Assembly (NCBI GenBank): GCA_003141815.1 | Contig: PLNQ01000064.1 | Coordinates: forward strand, 1 to 34,836 | Source of the DNA: Acidimicrobiaceae bacterium | Lineage (GTDB): Bacteria > Actinomycetota > Acidimicrobiia > Acidimicrobiales > RAAP-2 | Length of the DNA stretch: 34,836 nucleotides | Direction: 5' to 3' | Shown here: in pieces, positions 9,182-16,977 of the stretch | How the letters are laid out: every line of letters begins with the position of its first letter | Position numbering within the stretch: position 1 is the stretch's first letter | Notes under the pieces: model-generated | Database searches by the model: none | What the model was told of the DNA's origin: nothing | What the model saw: the letters and a program-made list of their open reading frames with translations, nothing else | Program-made: the position numbers and the translations under genes

Positions 9182-9378
9182 TGGAGTCACTGGACGAACT
9201 GGCCGACGAGGTCGCCGCGCTCGAGCGTCGCGTCGCCGACGCCATTTTCGACACGGTCCGGGCGCAACTGCGCAGTGACGAGGGCGACGGTGCCAAAGAG
9301 CTCGAACGCCAACTCTCAAAGGTGCGACGAAGCCTGCAAAAGGCCGAGCACCTGCTTCGACGCAGCGAGGCCGACTAA
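9181..9378 (+). CDS. Small coiled-coil protein coupled to the acyl-CoA ligase
   Basis: A 65-residue, highly charged protein starting [17 protein letters not shown]. Heptad-like spacing of Leu, Val and Ala and the lack of Pro or Gly in most of its length suggest one long helix or coiled coil. The ATG shares its A with the ligase stop (TAATG), a typical re-initiation arrangement that supports real translation. No family is recognised. It may be a partner of the ligase, but that is inference from position only. Its TAA overlaps the stop of the convergent LOG gene. Confidence 0.65.
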   Translation: MESLDELADEVAALERRVADAIFDTVRAQLRSDEGDGAKELERQLSKVRRSLQKAEHLLRRSEAD

Positions 9379-10352
9379 TCGGTCCAGTCGTTGACGACGT
9401 CGATCACTTGTCGAAGGTTGGAGTAGTTGCGCCCGTCGAAGGCGAACGAGAGGGTCTCATCGTTCTCCACTCGGTAGCCGTCGCCTTCGTCGAACATCGG
9501 CACGTTGGATCGTAGGTCGTTGAGCTGTTTTGGCGTGGGCGCGTGGTGGAGTGACATCAGTCCACGAGGACCCTCCACGGCGAAGTCCCGATAGTTCGAG
9601 TAGAAGTGCTCGATCTCCTCGACGGTTTCGGCGATTGAAGTCACGAGGCGAACGAGGAACATGTCGTCGGTGGCGACGTAGTGGTTTCGCACGATGCCTT
9701 CTTCGATGAAGGTCATCCACTGCTTCCAGAACATGCCGTCGGGCGTGTCGAGCAAGATGACGGGTGCCGGCGTGGTCTTGCCGGTGTCGAGCAGCGTCAA
9801 GACTTCGAAGAGTTCGTCCATAGTGCCGAGGCCACCCGGCAGGACGACGAACGCGTTCGAAGGGCGCGTCAGGGCCACCTTGCGCGTGAAGAAGTACTTC
9901 ATGGTAACGAGATTGTCGACGGTGTCGATGTAGGCGTTCGCGTTCTGCTCAAAGGGCAACTGAATGTTGACCCCCAGCGTGTTGGTCATGCCGGCGCCTC
10001 TCGCCGAGGCCTCCATGATCCCGGGACCCGCCCCCGAGATGACGATCCAGTGCCGTTCGGCCATGGCCTTGGCCAGTTCGCGAGTCATCTCATAGAGCGG
10101 ACTATCGATCTTCGTTCGGGCCGAACCGAAGATGGTCATCTTCGAGCGGTCGCTCCATTTCTCGAAGAGGTTGAACGCTTCGAGAAGTTCGTTCACCGCG
10201 CGCACCGCGACGCGCAAGTTCTTCGTGTCGGCGTCGGACCCGGCCACCGCAACAACGCGCGCGAGCAAGTCGCGCAACAGTGTGCGTCGGTCGTCCGAAA
10301 GGGCCGTGTCCTCAGCGATGTTGTCGAGGAGAGTTTCGATGAGCGAAGCCAC
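9375..10352 (-). CDS. LOG family protein (Rossmann nucleotide-binding, lysine decarboxylase-like)
   Basis: A 325-residue protein with the LOG signatures GAGPGIME (residues 107-114) and PGGLGTMDE (172-180). Family members cleave nucleoside 5'-monophosphates such as cytokinin ribotides to free base and ribose 5-phosphate; the bacterial substrate is often unknown. About 70 N-terminal residues before the Rossmann core and about 70 C-terminal residues make it longer than plant LOG. The start taken is the GTG 2 bases after the fbiC stop. The frame stays open well into fbiC, but that extension is Arg/Gly/Pro-rich and lacks any family feature. No Shine-Dalgarno is seen, so coupling to fbiC is likely. 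Confidence 0.85.
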   Translation of the reverse strand: MASLIETLLDNIAEDTALSDDRRTLLRDLLARVVAVAGSDADTKNLRVAVRAVNELLEAFNLFEKWSDRSKMTIFGSARTKIDSPLYEMTRELAKAMAERHWIVISGAGPGIMEASARGAGMTNTLGVNIQLPFEQNANAYIDTVDNLVTMKYFFTRKVALTRPSNAFVVLPGGLGTMDELFEVLTLLDTGKTTPAPVILLDTPDGMFWKQWMTFIEEGIVRNHYVATDDMFLVRLVTSIAETVEEIEHFYSNYRDFAVEGPRGLMSLHHAPTPKQLNDLRSNVPMFDEGDGYRVENDETLSFAFDGRNYSNLRQVIDVVNDWTD

Positions 10353-10354
10353 GG

Positions 10355-12616
10355 TTACAACGTCTGGTAGAGAGTGCTTCGCTGGTGCAGCGGCCGAGCC
10401 AAGGGCGCGACGAGGTCTTCCAGCGATTTGACGTCCATCTCTTGGCCGTGGGTCGCGCCCGCGGCCCGCGAGATGTTCTCGTCCATCAACGTGCCCCCCA
10501 GGTCGTTGGCGCCCGCTTGAAGGATCCGTCTCGAACCTTCCACGCCCATCTTCACCCAACTCACCTGAATGTTGTCGATAAGCGTCGCGTAGTGCAGACG
10601 CGCGACGGCGTGCATCAACACGGCCTCCCGGAAGGTCGGACCCTTACGAGAACGACCCTTCAAGAACAACGGCGTCGCCATGTGCACGAAGGGGAGTGGC
10701 ACGAACTCCGTGAAGCCGCCGGTCTGCTTCTGTAGCTCACGGGTGCGAATGAGGTGCGTGGCCCAACTCTCGGGTCCTTCGACGGCTCCAAACATGATGG
10801 TGATGTTCGATCGAAGTCCCACTTCGTGGGCGGTGCGGTGCACTTCCAGCCACTGATCCGAATTGATCTTGTCGGGACAGAGAACGGCGCGGATCCGGTC
10901 GTCGAGTATCTCCGCCGCGGTGCCGGGAAGCGTCTTCAGTCCCGCGTCCTTCAATCGGGTGAGGTACGTGGCGAGGTCTTGTTCGGAACGTCGAGCACCT
11001 TCGAAGACCTCCAGCGCGCTAAAGGCGTGAATGTGAATCGACGGTGAACCGGCACGCACGGCGGCTACGACGTGGATGTAGTAGTCGCCGTCGAAGTTGG
11101 GGTGGATACCACCCTGAAGGCAGACTTCGGTCGCACCCCGTTGCTCTGCCTCGCGCACGCGCTCGCTGATCTCGTCGAGGGTCAAGAGATAGGGATCGCC
11201 GCGCAGGTTGAGCGACAGGGGACCCTTGGAGAAGGCGCAGAACCGACACTTAAAGGTGCAGACGTTGGTGTAGTTGATGTTGCGATTGATGACGAAACTC
11301 ACGGCGTCGCCTACGAGGTCCTGGCGAAGCGCATTGGCGAGATCTACCACGGCGTTATAGTCGCCGCCGCGGGCGTTAAAGAGCTTCACGAGTTCGCGTG
11401 CGTCGAACTCGTAACCCGGCGTGTAGCGCGCGAGCAGACTCTTCACCTCGTTGGTCCTCGTGGTCGAGTTCGGCGCCGCCGGTGGCGTGTGATCCGTCCC
11501 CGAGTACCACGCGTCGTTGCGAGCGAGGGAGTGCGCATCGGCCTGGGCGAGGACGAAGGGGCGCACCTTCTCGTCGAGAAAGTCGGTTCTCTCACCAACG
11601 AACTCGGGGTACACCGTGAGCCGCGGTGTCAGATGGAATCCGCGCACGTCGCACTCGCCAGCAAGGGCCGATACCGCGGGCCACGCGCGTTCGGGGTTGA
11701 CGTGGTCGGCCGTGACCGGCGAGATGCCGCCAAAATCGTCGATACCGAAGTCGAGAAGTCGAGCCGGGTCGTCGCTGAGGTTCGGGGGCGCTTGTAGGTG
11801 GATGTCGTCGGGCAACAGCAGACGCGCCGCGGCGATCGTCCAGTGAAACTCTTCTTCGCTCGCTGCAGGGTGTGACGCCATGGCGGTGCGCGCTTTGGGC
11901 AGGAAGTTCTGCACGATGACCTCTTGCACGTGGCCGAATTGCTCGTGCGTGAAAGCGATTGCCTCAAGTGTGTCGATGCGGTCTTGGCGACTCTCGCCAA
12001 TGCCGACCAACAACCCGGTGGTGAACGGAATCTTCAACTCGCCCGCGAAGCGCAGCGTATCGAGTCGTCGTTGAGGCTCCTTGTCGGGCGCCAATCGGTG
12101 CGCGGGCACGTCGGCCAAGGTCTCGAGCATCATGCCCTGGGACGCGCTGACGCCCCGGAGTTGGGCCAGTTCGTGCGAATAGAGCGCACCGGCGTTGGCG
12201 TGGGGCAAGAGGCCCGTTCCCTCGAGCACCATCTGTGCGGCCGAGGCAACGTAGTCGACGGTCGAGTGGTAGCCGCGCGCGGCGAGCCAACGGGCCGCTT
12301 CGTCGTAACGCAACTCGGGTCGTTCGCCGAGCGTGAAGAGCGCTTCGGTGCAGCCGGCGTCTCGTCCCGCTTGGGCGATGGCCATGACCTCGTCCAAGCT
12401 CAAGTACGGCGACGCCACGTGCGCGGGCGCCTGAGCGAACGTGCAGTAGCCGCAGCGGTCTCGACAGAGTTTCGTCAAGGGAATGAAGACCTTGGGGGAG
12501 TACGTCACGACGAAGCCGTGCGCGCTCCGAGCCTTTTGAAAGGCCTCGTCAGCGAGCGAGGCCGGCGACGCGTTCAGTAGATCGTTCAGGGTCCAGGAAC
12601 CTCGTAGCGTCGTCAT
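10355..12616 (-). CDS. fbiC: FO synthase FbiC (fused CofG-CofH)
   Basis: A 753-residue double radical-SAM enzyme that joins tyrosine with the 5-amino-6-ribitylamino-uracil intermediate to form 7,8-didemethyl-8-hydroxy-5-deazariboflavin (FO), the chromophore of cofactor F420. The first radical-SAM cluster motif CX3CX2C is at Cys51, Cys55 and Cys58 (CofG half). The second is at Cys453, Cys457 and Cys460 (CofH half). Both are intact. The fused arrangement and length are those of actinobacterial FbiC. The ATG is preceded by a TAGGAT box at 6 bases, and the gene is followed directly by the LOG gene. It implies that the organism makes F420. Confidence 0.96.
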   Translation of the reverse strand: MTTLRGSWTLNDLLNASPASLADEAFQKARSAHGFVVTYSPKVFIPLTKLCRDRCGYCTFAQAPAHVASPYLSLDEVMAIAQAGRDAGCTEALFTLGERPELRYDEAARWLAARGYHSTVDYVASAAQMVLEGTGLLPHANAGALYSHELAQLRGVSASQGMMLETLADVPAHRLAPDKEPQRRLDTLRFAGELKIPFTTGLLVGIGESRQDRIDTLEAIAFTHEQFGHVQEVIVQNFLPKARTAMASHPAASEEEFHWTIAAARLLLPDDIHLQAPPNLSDDPARLLDFGIDDFGGISPVTADHVNPERAWPAVSALAGECDVRGFHLTPRLTVYPEFVGERTDFLDEKVRPFVLAQADAHSLARNDAWYSGTDHTPPAAPNSTTRTNEVKSLLARYTPGYEFDARELVKLFNARGGDYNAVVDLANALRQDLVGDAVSFVINRNINYTNVCTFKCRFCAFSKGPLSLNLRGDPYLLTLDEISERVREAEQRGATEVCLQGGIHPNFDGDYYIHVVAAVRAGSPSIHIHAFSALEVFEGARRSEQDLATYLTRLKDAGLKTLPGTAAEILDDRIRAVLCPDKINSDQWLEVHRTAHEVGLRSNITIMFGAVEGPESWATHLIRTRELQKQTGGFTEFVPLPFVHMATPLFLKGRSRKGPTFREAVLMHAVARLHYATLIDNIQVSWVKMGVEGSRRILQAGANDLGGTLMDENISRAAGATHGQEMDVKSLEDLVAPLARPLHQRSTLYQTL

Positions 12617-12622
12617 GGAAGC

Positions 12623-12628
12623 ATCCTA
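12623..12628 (-). promoter_or_regulatory. -10 box of fbiC (leaderless type)
   Basis: TAGGAT on the minus strand is 6 bases before the fbiC ATG, with no Shine-Dalgarno between. This gives fbiC its own promoter although it follows tkt-tal in the same direction. Confidence 0.5.
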
Positions 12629-12637
12629 GGACCGACT

Positions 12638-12650
12638 TCTAAGAATTAGA
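12638..12650. promoter_or_regulatory. 13-bp inverted repeat upstream of fbiC
   Basis: TCTAA-GAA-TTAGA is a perfect 5-bp inverted repeat about 10 bases upstream of the fbiC -10 box, spanning the -35 region. A CTTAG direct repeat (minus strand) also lies here. It is the only AT-rich spot in the gap between tal and fbiC. It is a candidate operator only. Confidence 0.25.
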
Positions 12651-12698
12651 CCTAAGTTTCGCGAACTCGTTGAACTGGAATCGAGAAGGAAACAGGTG

Positions 12699-13811
12699 CT
12701 ACTTCGATGCGCGCATCTTGGACGACACCGTGGCCAACAAGTCATCGTACGACTTGGCGAAGGATGCCACGCCTTCGTCTTCCAGTTGCTCCGTAACGTG
12801 ATCGAGATCGACGTCAGGCGACAACTTCTCCAGCTCGGCGGCAGCGGCGTGCGTCGACTCCTTGTTAAGGAGATACGAGGAGGCGAAGTCGGGGTGATCG
12901 AGCGCGTCGGCCAACGTGGCGTCGGGCATCGTGTTCACCGTTTCGTCACCAACCAGGCAATTGACGTACAAGAGGTCGTCGTAGGTGGGATTCTTCGTCG
13001 ACGTCGACGCCCATAGGGGCCGCTGCACCTGCGCGCCGTCGGCGAGAAGCGATGCCACTACGTCGCCGTTCACACTGGTTCGGTAGAGGACGTACGCGGC
13101 CGCGGCTTGCGCGTTCGCCGCCGTGCCGCGACGAGGGTCGCCGTCGGGGAGAAGAGCGTCTACGGCGACGTCGACGCGTGAAACGAAGAATGACGCCACA
13201 CTGGCGATGGCACTAACGTCGTGGCCGGCCTCGTGGGCGTCGCGAAGACCGGCGGTCCAGGCGTCGATGACATCGCCGTAGCGCGCGAGTGAGAAAATCA
13301 GCGTGACGTTCACGTTGATGCCCGCGCCGAGCGTGGCGCGAATGGCCGGCAGACCTTCTTTGGTCGCGGGGATCTTGATCATCACGTTTGGACGATCCAC
13401 CTTGGCGTGCAGACGCTTCACCGCCGCAATGGTTCCGTCGGTGTCACGGGCCAGGCGAGGAGAGACTTCGAGGGACACGAAGCCGTCGAGGTAGCGACGA
13501 CGACCCGCGACAAAGTCCGATCGCGATGTCTCGTGGACTTTGGCCAAGACGTCACAGGCGTCGCGAACGTCTTGGACGGCCAACGTCTCGAAGAGGTCTT
13601 CGGCATTGTCGTCGCTCGATTCCTCGATGAGTTGGTCGTAGGCCGTTGACGTCGCCAGGGCCTTGGCGAAGATCGAAGGGTTTGATGTGACGCCACGTAC
13701 GCCGTCGGCGACGAACTTCGCTAAGGTGCCGTCAACCAACCAGTCCCGGCGAATGTTGTCAATCCAGGGGCTCTGTCCGTATTCGGTGTAGAGGTCGTTC
13801 AGGCTGGTCAT
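12699..13811 (-). CDS. tal: Transaldolase
   Basis: A 370-residue transaldolase of the longer actinobacterial type, exchanging a dihydroxyacetone unit between sedoheptulose 7-phosphate and glyceraldehyde 3-phosphate in the pentose phosphate pathway. The N-terminal GVTSNPSIFAKA motif is diagnostic. The Schiff-base Lys is Lys146 in NVMIKIPATKEG. The segment INVNVTLIFSLARY and the later RPLWASTSTKNP fit the family. The start codon overlaps the tkt stop (ATGA), so the two pentose-phosphate enzymes are coupled. No clear terminator is seen between it and fbiC. Confidence 0.96.
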   Translation of the reverse strand: MTSLNDLYTEYGQSPWIDNIRRDWLVDGTLAKFVADGVRGVTSNPSIFAKALATSTAYDQLIEESSDDNAEDLFETLAVQDVRDACDVLAKVHETSRSDFVAGRRRYLDGFVSLEVSPRLARDTDGTIAAVKRLHAKVDRPNVMIKIPATKEGLPAIRATLGAGINVNVTLIFSLARYGDVIDAWTAGLRDAHEAGHDVSAIASVASFFVSRVDVAVDALLPDGDPRRGTAANAQAAAAYVLYRTSVNGDVVASLLADGAQVQRPLWASTSTKNPTYDDLLYVNCLVGDETVNTMPDATLADALDHPDFASSYLLNKESTHAAAAELEKLSPDVDLDHVTEQLEDEGVASFAKSYDDLLATVSSKMRASK

Positions 13812-15805
13812 GTTCTCTCACTTAGAACTCGTTCGACGTGTTTGACCACGGTCGCGGGGACAATGTTGAAATACTCGAAGACGACGTCACCGGGCGCCGA
13901 CATGCCAAAGGCGTCGATGCCGATTGAATCGTCGACGTAGTTCGCCCAACCCAACGTCGCGCCAGCTTCGAGCGAGACGGAGGGAATCGAGCGACGTAAG
14001 ACGTCAGTCCGATAGCCGAGGGGCTGTGCGTCAAAGCATCGCCAGCACGGCAATGCCACGACGCGCGTGACGACACCCTTCGCCGCGAGATCGTCCGCGG
14101 CCGCCAGGCAGAGTGAAACTTCCGATCCCGTACTCACGAGTGTAAAGACCGCTTTTTCGTTCTCTCGAACGACGTACCCTCCGAGACGCGCGCCCTTGCG
14201 ACTGGCCACGGTCTCCTCCTCGCCAAAGACCCGGACGTCTTGACGAGAGAGAACGAGCGCTGTTGGGAGTGGGACCTTGCTGGCCAAGAACTCCTCGACG
14301 AGATCGAGGGTCTCGTTGGCGTCACTGGGGCGAACCACGTGCAAGTTCGGCATAGCTCGCAGCGCCATGAGGTGCTCGACGGGTTCGTGCGTCGGACCGT
14401 CTTGGCCCACACCCACGGAGTCGTGGGTGTACACCATCAACGCGCCAGCGCGGCTGAGTGCGGCGAGTCGCACGGCGGGTCGGGCGTAGTCACTGAAGAC
14501 GAAGAACGTCGAGCCGGCCGGACGAAGGCCGCCGTGGTGGGCCTGTCCGACGAGGATTGCGGTCATGGCGAATTCCCGGATGCCGTAGTGAATCTGGCGA
14601 CCTCCGGGAGCTGAAACGTTCTGGGCCGTGGCGCCGGGAAGGACGACACCCGTATTGTCCGTCAGGTCCGCGGAACCAGCCGTGAGGCCCGACGTCTGGG
14701 GTGCGTAGACGTCCATCGCGCGTTGCATCGCCTTGCGCGTAGCGACCATCGTTCCGGGTGCGTAGGCGTCGGGTTTCGTGGTGACGATGGCGGCGCCGTT
14801 GGTATCGAGTTGTTCGAGGAGTTGCACCCCCTTCGCGCCTGCGGCCGCAACTCGTGCCTCCCAGGCGACACGGTCATCGCGACGCGCACTGATCGACGCC
14901 ACCAACTGACGCGAATTCTCGGGATCGAAGACGAACGCTTCGTCGGGCACGCCGATGATTTTCTTCACGGCCGAGATGGCGTCGGCGCTGAAAGGGGAGC
15001 CGTGCGCTTCCTTCGTGTCCATCATCGTGGGCGAGGGAAAGCCAATATGCGAGCGCACGACGATGAGAGAAGGTCGATCGGTCTCAGCGATAGCCGCTCG
15101 TGTGGCCTCTTCGAGAACGTCGAGATCGTTGGCGCGTTCGCCCACGACCACGACGTGCCAGCCGTAGGCCGCGAATCGCTCCGCCGCGTCGTCGTGCAAC
15201 GCGAGCTCGGTGGGGCCGTCGATCGTGATGTGGTTGTCGTCGTAGAAGACCGTCAGACGATCGAGTCCGAGGGAACCAGCGAGGGAGGCAGCTTCGTGGC
15301 TAATGCCCTCTTCGAGACATCCGTCGCCCGCGATGACCCAGGTTCGGTGATTGACAAGATCTTCACCGTGGTCGGCACGAAGAATGCGCTCGGCGAGCGC
15401 CATGCCGACACCGTTAGCGATGCCCTGACCGAGAGGTCCCGTCGTGACCTCGACGGTCGGGGTGTCACCGCGCTCGGGATGTCCCGGGGTCTTCGAATGT
15501 GCTTGGCGAAACGCTTTGAGGTCGTCGACGCTGAGGTCGTATCCAAATTCGTGCGCGAGGGCGTACTGCAGGATGCACGCGTGACCACAGCTCATGATGA
15601 ATCGGTCGCGGTCGTGCCACCCAGGGTTGGTGGGGTCGTGTCGCATGATCCGGCCCCAGAGCATCACGCCCAATGGTGCCAGCGCCATCGCCGTGCCACT
15701 GTGGCCGGACTTGGCCTTCGCTGGTGCGTCCATGGCCACCGCGACGATCTCGCGGATGACGCGTCCTTCTAACTCGTTGGCTCCGGGGTAGAGATCGTCA
15801 GTCAT
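13808..15805 (-). CDS. tkt: Transketolase
   Basis: A 665-residue thiamine-diphosphate enzyme that moves two-carbon units in the pentose phosphate pathway. His35 lies in the KSGHSGTAMALAP segment. The ThDP/metal motif starts with GDG at residues 160-162 and ends in the DDNH stretch about 30 residues later. The C-terminal half contains the pyrimidine-binding domain with GIREFAM and the YTHDSVGVGQDGPTHEP loop. Length is normal for the TktA class. It leads the operon tkt-tal. The ATG has a TACTGT box 7 bases upstream and no Shine-Dalgarno, which supports this start. Confidence 0.97.
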   Translation of the reverse strand: MTDDLYPGANELEGRVIREIVAVAMDAPAKAKSGHSGTAMALAPLGVMLWGRIMRHDPTNPGWHDRDRFIMSCGHACILQYALAHEFGYDLSVDDLKAFRQAHSKTPGHPERGDTPTVEVTTGPLGQGIANGVGMALAERILRADHGEDLVNHRTWVIAGDGCLEEGISHEAASLAGSLGLDRLTVFYDDNHITIDGPTELALHDDAAERFAAYGWHVVVVGERANDLDVLEEATRAAIAETDRPSLIVVRSHIGFPSPTMMDTKEAHGSPFSADAISAVKKIIGVPDEAFVFDPENSRQLVASISARRDDRVAWEARVAAAGAKGVQLLEQLDTNGAAIVTTKPDAYAPGTMVATRKAMQRAMDVYAPQTSGLTAGSADLTDNTGVVLPGATAQNVSAPGGRQIHYGIREFAMTAILVGQAHHGGLRPAGSTFFVFSDYARPAVRLAALSRAGALMVYTHDSVGVGQDGPTHEPVEHLMALRAMPNLHVVRPSDANETLDLVEEFLASKVPLPTALVLSRQDVRVFGEEETVASRKGARLGGYVVRENEKAVFTLVSTGSEVSLCLAAADDLAAKGVVTRVVALPCWRCFDAQPLGYRTDVLRRSIPSVSLEAGATLGWANYVDDSIGIDAFGMSAPGDVVFEYFNIVPATVVKHVERVLSERT

Positions 15806-15812
15806 GACTAGA

Positions 15813-15818
15813 ACAGTA
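15813..15818 (-). promoter_or_regulatory. -10 box of tkt (leaderless type)
   Basis: TACTGT on the minus strand, 7 bases before the tkt ATG. It is back to back with the thioesterase promoter about 35 bases away. Confidence 0.45.
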
Positions 15819-15845
15819 CCGAATCACCCCTCGTCGTCGAGCAGG

Positions 15846-15865
15846 CTCGCGAGTAGTCTCGCGAC
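15846..15865 (+). promoter_or_regulatory. Thioesterase promoter with flanking CTCGCGA repeats
   Basis: The -10 box TAGTCT (15854-15859) ends 6 bases before the GTG at 15866. Two copies of CTCGCGA, at 15846-15852 and 15858-15864, are spaced 12 bases apart and bracket the box. Each contains the palindrome TCGCGA. The repeats could be an operator that blocks polymerase at the -10 element. Confidence 0.4.
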
Positions 15866-16264
15866 GTGGCGCTCCAGATTCCTCCCAACTGTGACTTAAC
15901 ACTGGGCATGACGTGCGTCGACAAGTCGGTGCCCGGACGTACGGTGTGGCGAGCCAGCGCGGACGAACGTTTCTTGAATCCCGCCGGTCGAGTGCAGGGA
16001 GGGTTCCTCGCCGCCATGCTCGACTCAGCAATGGGCGCCTCGGCCGTGACGGCCGTGGGCGAGCGACGAGTCACCGTCGCCAACACCGAGATGAAGGTCA
16101 CGTTCCTGCGATCCGCCAAGGCCGGGGGCGTGCTCACGTGCGTGGCGACCGTGCTGAAACCCGGCAAAGTAATCTCGTTCCTCGAAGCGACGATCGTTGA
16201 CGGCGAAGAACGACTCATCGCTACCGCAAGCTCGACGTACCTGATAAAAGAGCGCACTGAGTAG
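15866..16264 (+). CDS. PaaI-type hotdog-fold thioesterase
   Basis: A 132-residue single hotdog domain of the PaaI/4HBT family, which hydrolyses acyl-CoA thioesters. The segment FLNPAGRVQGGFLAAMLDSAMG matches the central helix motif. The usual His-Gly-Gly is Gln-Gly-Gly here (Gln44), with Asn38 and Asp53 retained. The C-terminal beta strands run through TYLIKE. The substrate cannot be read; aromatic or medium-chain acyl-CoA are family possibilities. The GTG start is supported by a TANNNT box exactly 6 bases upstream. The stop codon TAG lies inside the -10 box of the next gene. It is divergent from tkt. Confidence 0.82.
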   Translation: MALQIPPNCDLTLGMTCVDKSVPGRTVWRASADERFLNPAGRVQGGFLAAMLDSAMGASAVTAVGERRVTVANTEMKVTFLRSAKAGGVLTCVATVLKPGKVISFLEATIVDGEERLIATASSTYLIKERTE

Positions 16265-16267
16265 GCT
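16262..16267 (+). promoter_or_regulatory. -10 box of the holin-like membrane protein gene (overlaps a stop codon)
   Basis: TAGGCT is 6 bases before the ATG at 16274. Its first three bases are the TAG stop codon of the thioesterase gene. It would give a leaderless message for the small membrane protein cluster and trmI. Confidence 0.45.
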
Positions 16268-16273
16268 TGGGCC

Positions 16274-16627
16274 ATGAAGAACTCGACGTGGCGCCGGTTC
16301 CTTAGGGGGGCCTCGCTGCAGCGCGATTTCGACGAGCTGCGCGATCTGGCGATTCGCTACGTCAAAGAAGAGACCATCAAACCCTTGAAGGATCTTGGTC
16401 GCTTCATGGTGTGGGGAGCTCTCGGAAGTGTCTTCGTAGGATTCGGCGCCGTGTTGTTACTCCTCGGTTCTCTTCGTTACTTGCAGTGGCAGTTTCCCGT
16501 TCTCGACGGATCGCTTTCATGGTTGCCCTACGTGATCGTCGCGGTGTTGGCGCTCGTCGTGATGGCCTTGACCGCGTGGCGCGTCGTCAGTGGGACGGCG
16601 AAGCGACGACTGAAAGTCTCAAAGTGA
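16274..16627 (+). CDS. Two-helix membrane protein of the phage-holin-like (DUF1469/YqjE) type
   Basis: A 117-residue protein with an amphipathic, charged N-terminal region (residues 1-45) and two hydrophobic helices, about 46-68 (GALGSVFVGFGAVLLLLGSL) and 80-102 (WLPYVIVAVLALVVMALTAW). It ends in a basic tail. The helix-loop-helix layout fits the actinobacterial 'phage holin family' (DUF1469, YqjE-like), which is normally a cellular protein and not a lysis protein. It begins a run of four genes that overlap or touch: this gene, two small basic proteins, and trmI. The function is unknown; it could anchor its neighbours at the membrane. Confidence 0.72.
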   Translation: MKNSTWRRFLRGASLQRDFDELRDLAIRYVKEETIKPLKDLGRFMVWGALGSVFVGFGAVLLLLGSLRYLQWQFPVLDGSLSWLPYVIVAVLALVVMALTAWRVVSGTAKRRLKVSK

Positions 16628-16812
16628 GCGAGCACGCGCAGACACGACGTGAATTAGAAGCGTCACTTCGTTCTTTTCTTCCCGACCAAGTTCAGATCGG
16701 GAGTTCGATGACGTCGTCGAAGCCCACGGTCGCCGCTGTCGGACTGGGCGGCGTCGTGACGGGCTACCTCTGGGGCCGGCTTCGCGGGCGTCGCGCGCGT
16801 AAGAAGGCCTAA
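16624..16812 (+). CDS. Small membrane-associated basic protein, 62 aa
   Basis: The GTG overlaps the previous stop (GTGA). The product has a charged helix at the start (SEHAQTRRELEASLRSF), then a Gly/Val-rich hydrophobic stretch (about residues 34-48, VAAVGLGGVVTGYLW), and a strongly basic tail GRLRGRRARKKA. The TRRELEASL start followed by a small hydrophobic segment resembles DUF3618/DUF883-type small proteins often found beside YqjE-like proteins, but the match is by eye and weak. A larger open frame extends upstream in this phase, but it only shadows the preceding membrane protein. Confidence 0.6.
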   Translation: MSEHAQTRRELEASLRSFLPDQVQIGSSMTSSKPTVAAVGLGGVVTGYLWGRLRGRRARKKA

Positions 16813-16977
16813 GTGCTTCGCCGAATCTTTCGAATTGCCACGGCCGCAGCCTTCGGGCGGGCCTGGGCGCAGAAGTCGCCCAAGTGGCTGTCCATAGCGC
16901 TTGGTATCGTCCTCTTTCGCTTCATTGACAAGCGCTCGGCCAAATCCGCCAAGCGTGCGAAGAGAGAGAAAGCGTGA
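16813..16977 (+). CDS. Small basic membrane protein, 54 aa
   Basis: The GTG follows the previous TAA with no gap, and the TGA overlaps the trmI GTG (GTGA), so it fits exactly between its neighbours. The product begins VLRRIFRIATAAAFGRAW. It has one short hydrophobic segment (about residues 25-38, WLSIALGIVLFRF) and ends in a Lys/Arg/Ala tail carrying about ten positive charges. Such a tail could contact RNA, ribosomes or acidic lipids; that is inference. No family is recognised. The tight fit in a run of overlapping frames is the main evidence that it is real. Confidence 0.6.
   Translation: MLRRIFRIATAAAFGRAWAQKSPKWLSIALGIVLFRFIDKRSAKSAKRAKREKA

Noticed and set aside
10353..10559. N-terminal extension of the LOG protein frame into fbiC
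   Set aside because: The extension is an Arg/Gly/Pro-rich shadow of fbiC codons; the GTG directly after the fbiC stop gives a normal LOG-family protein.
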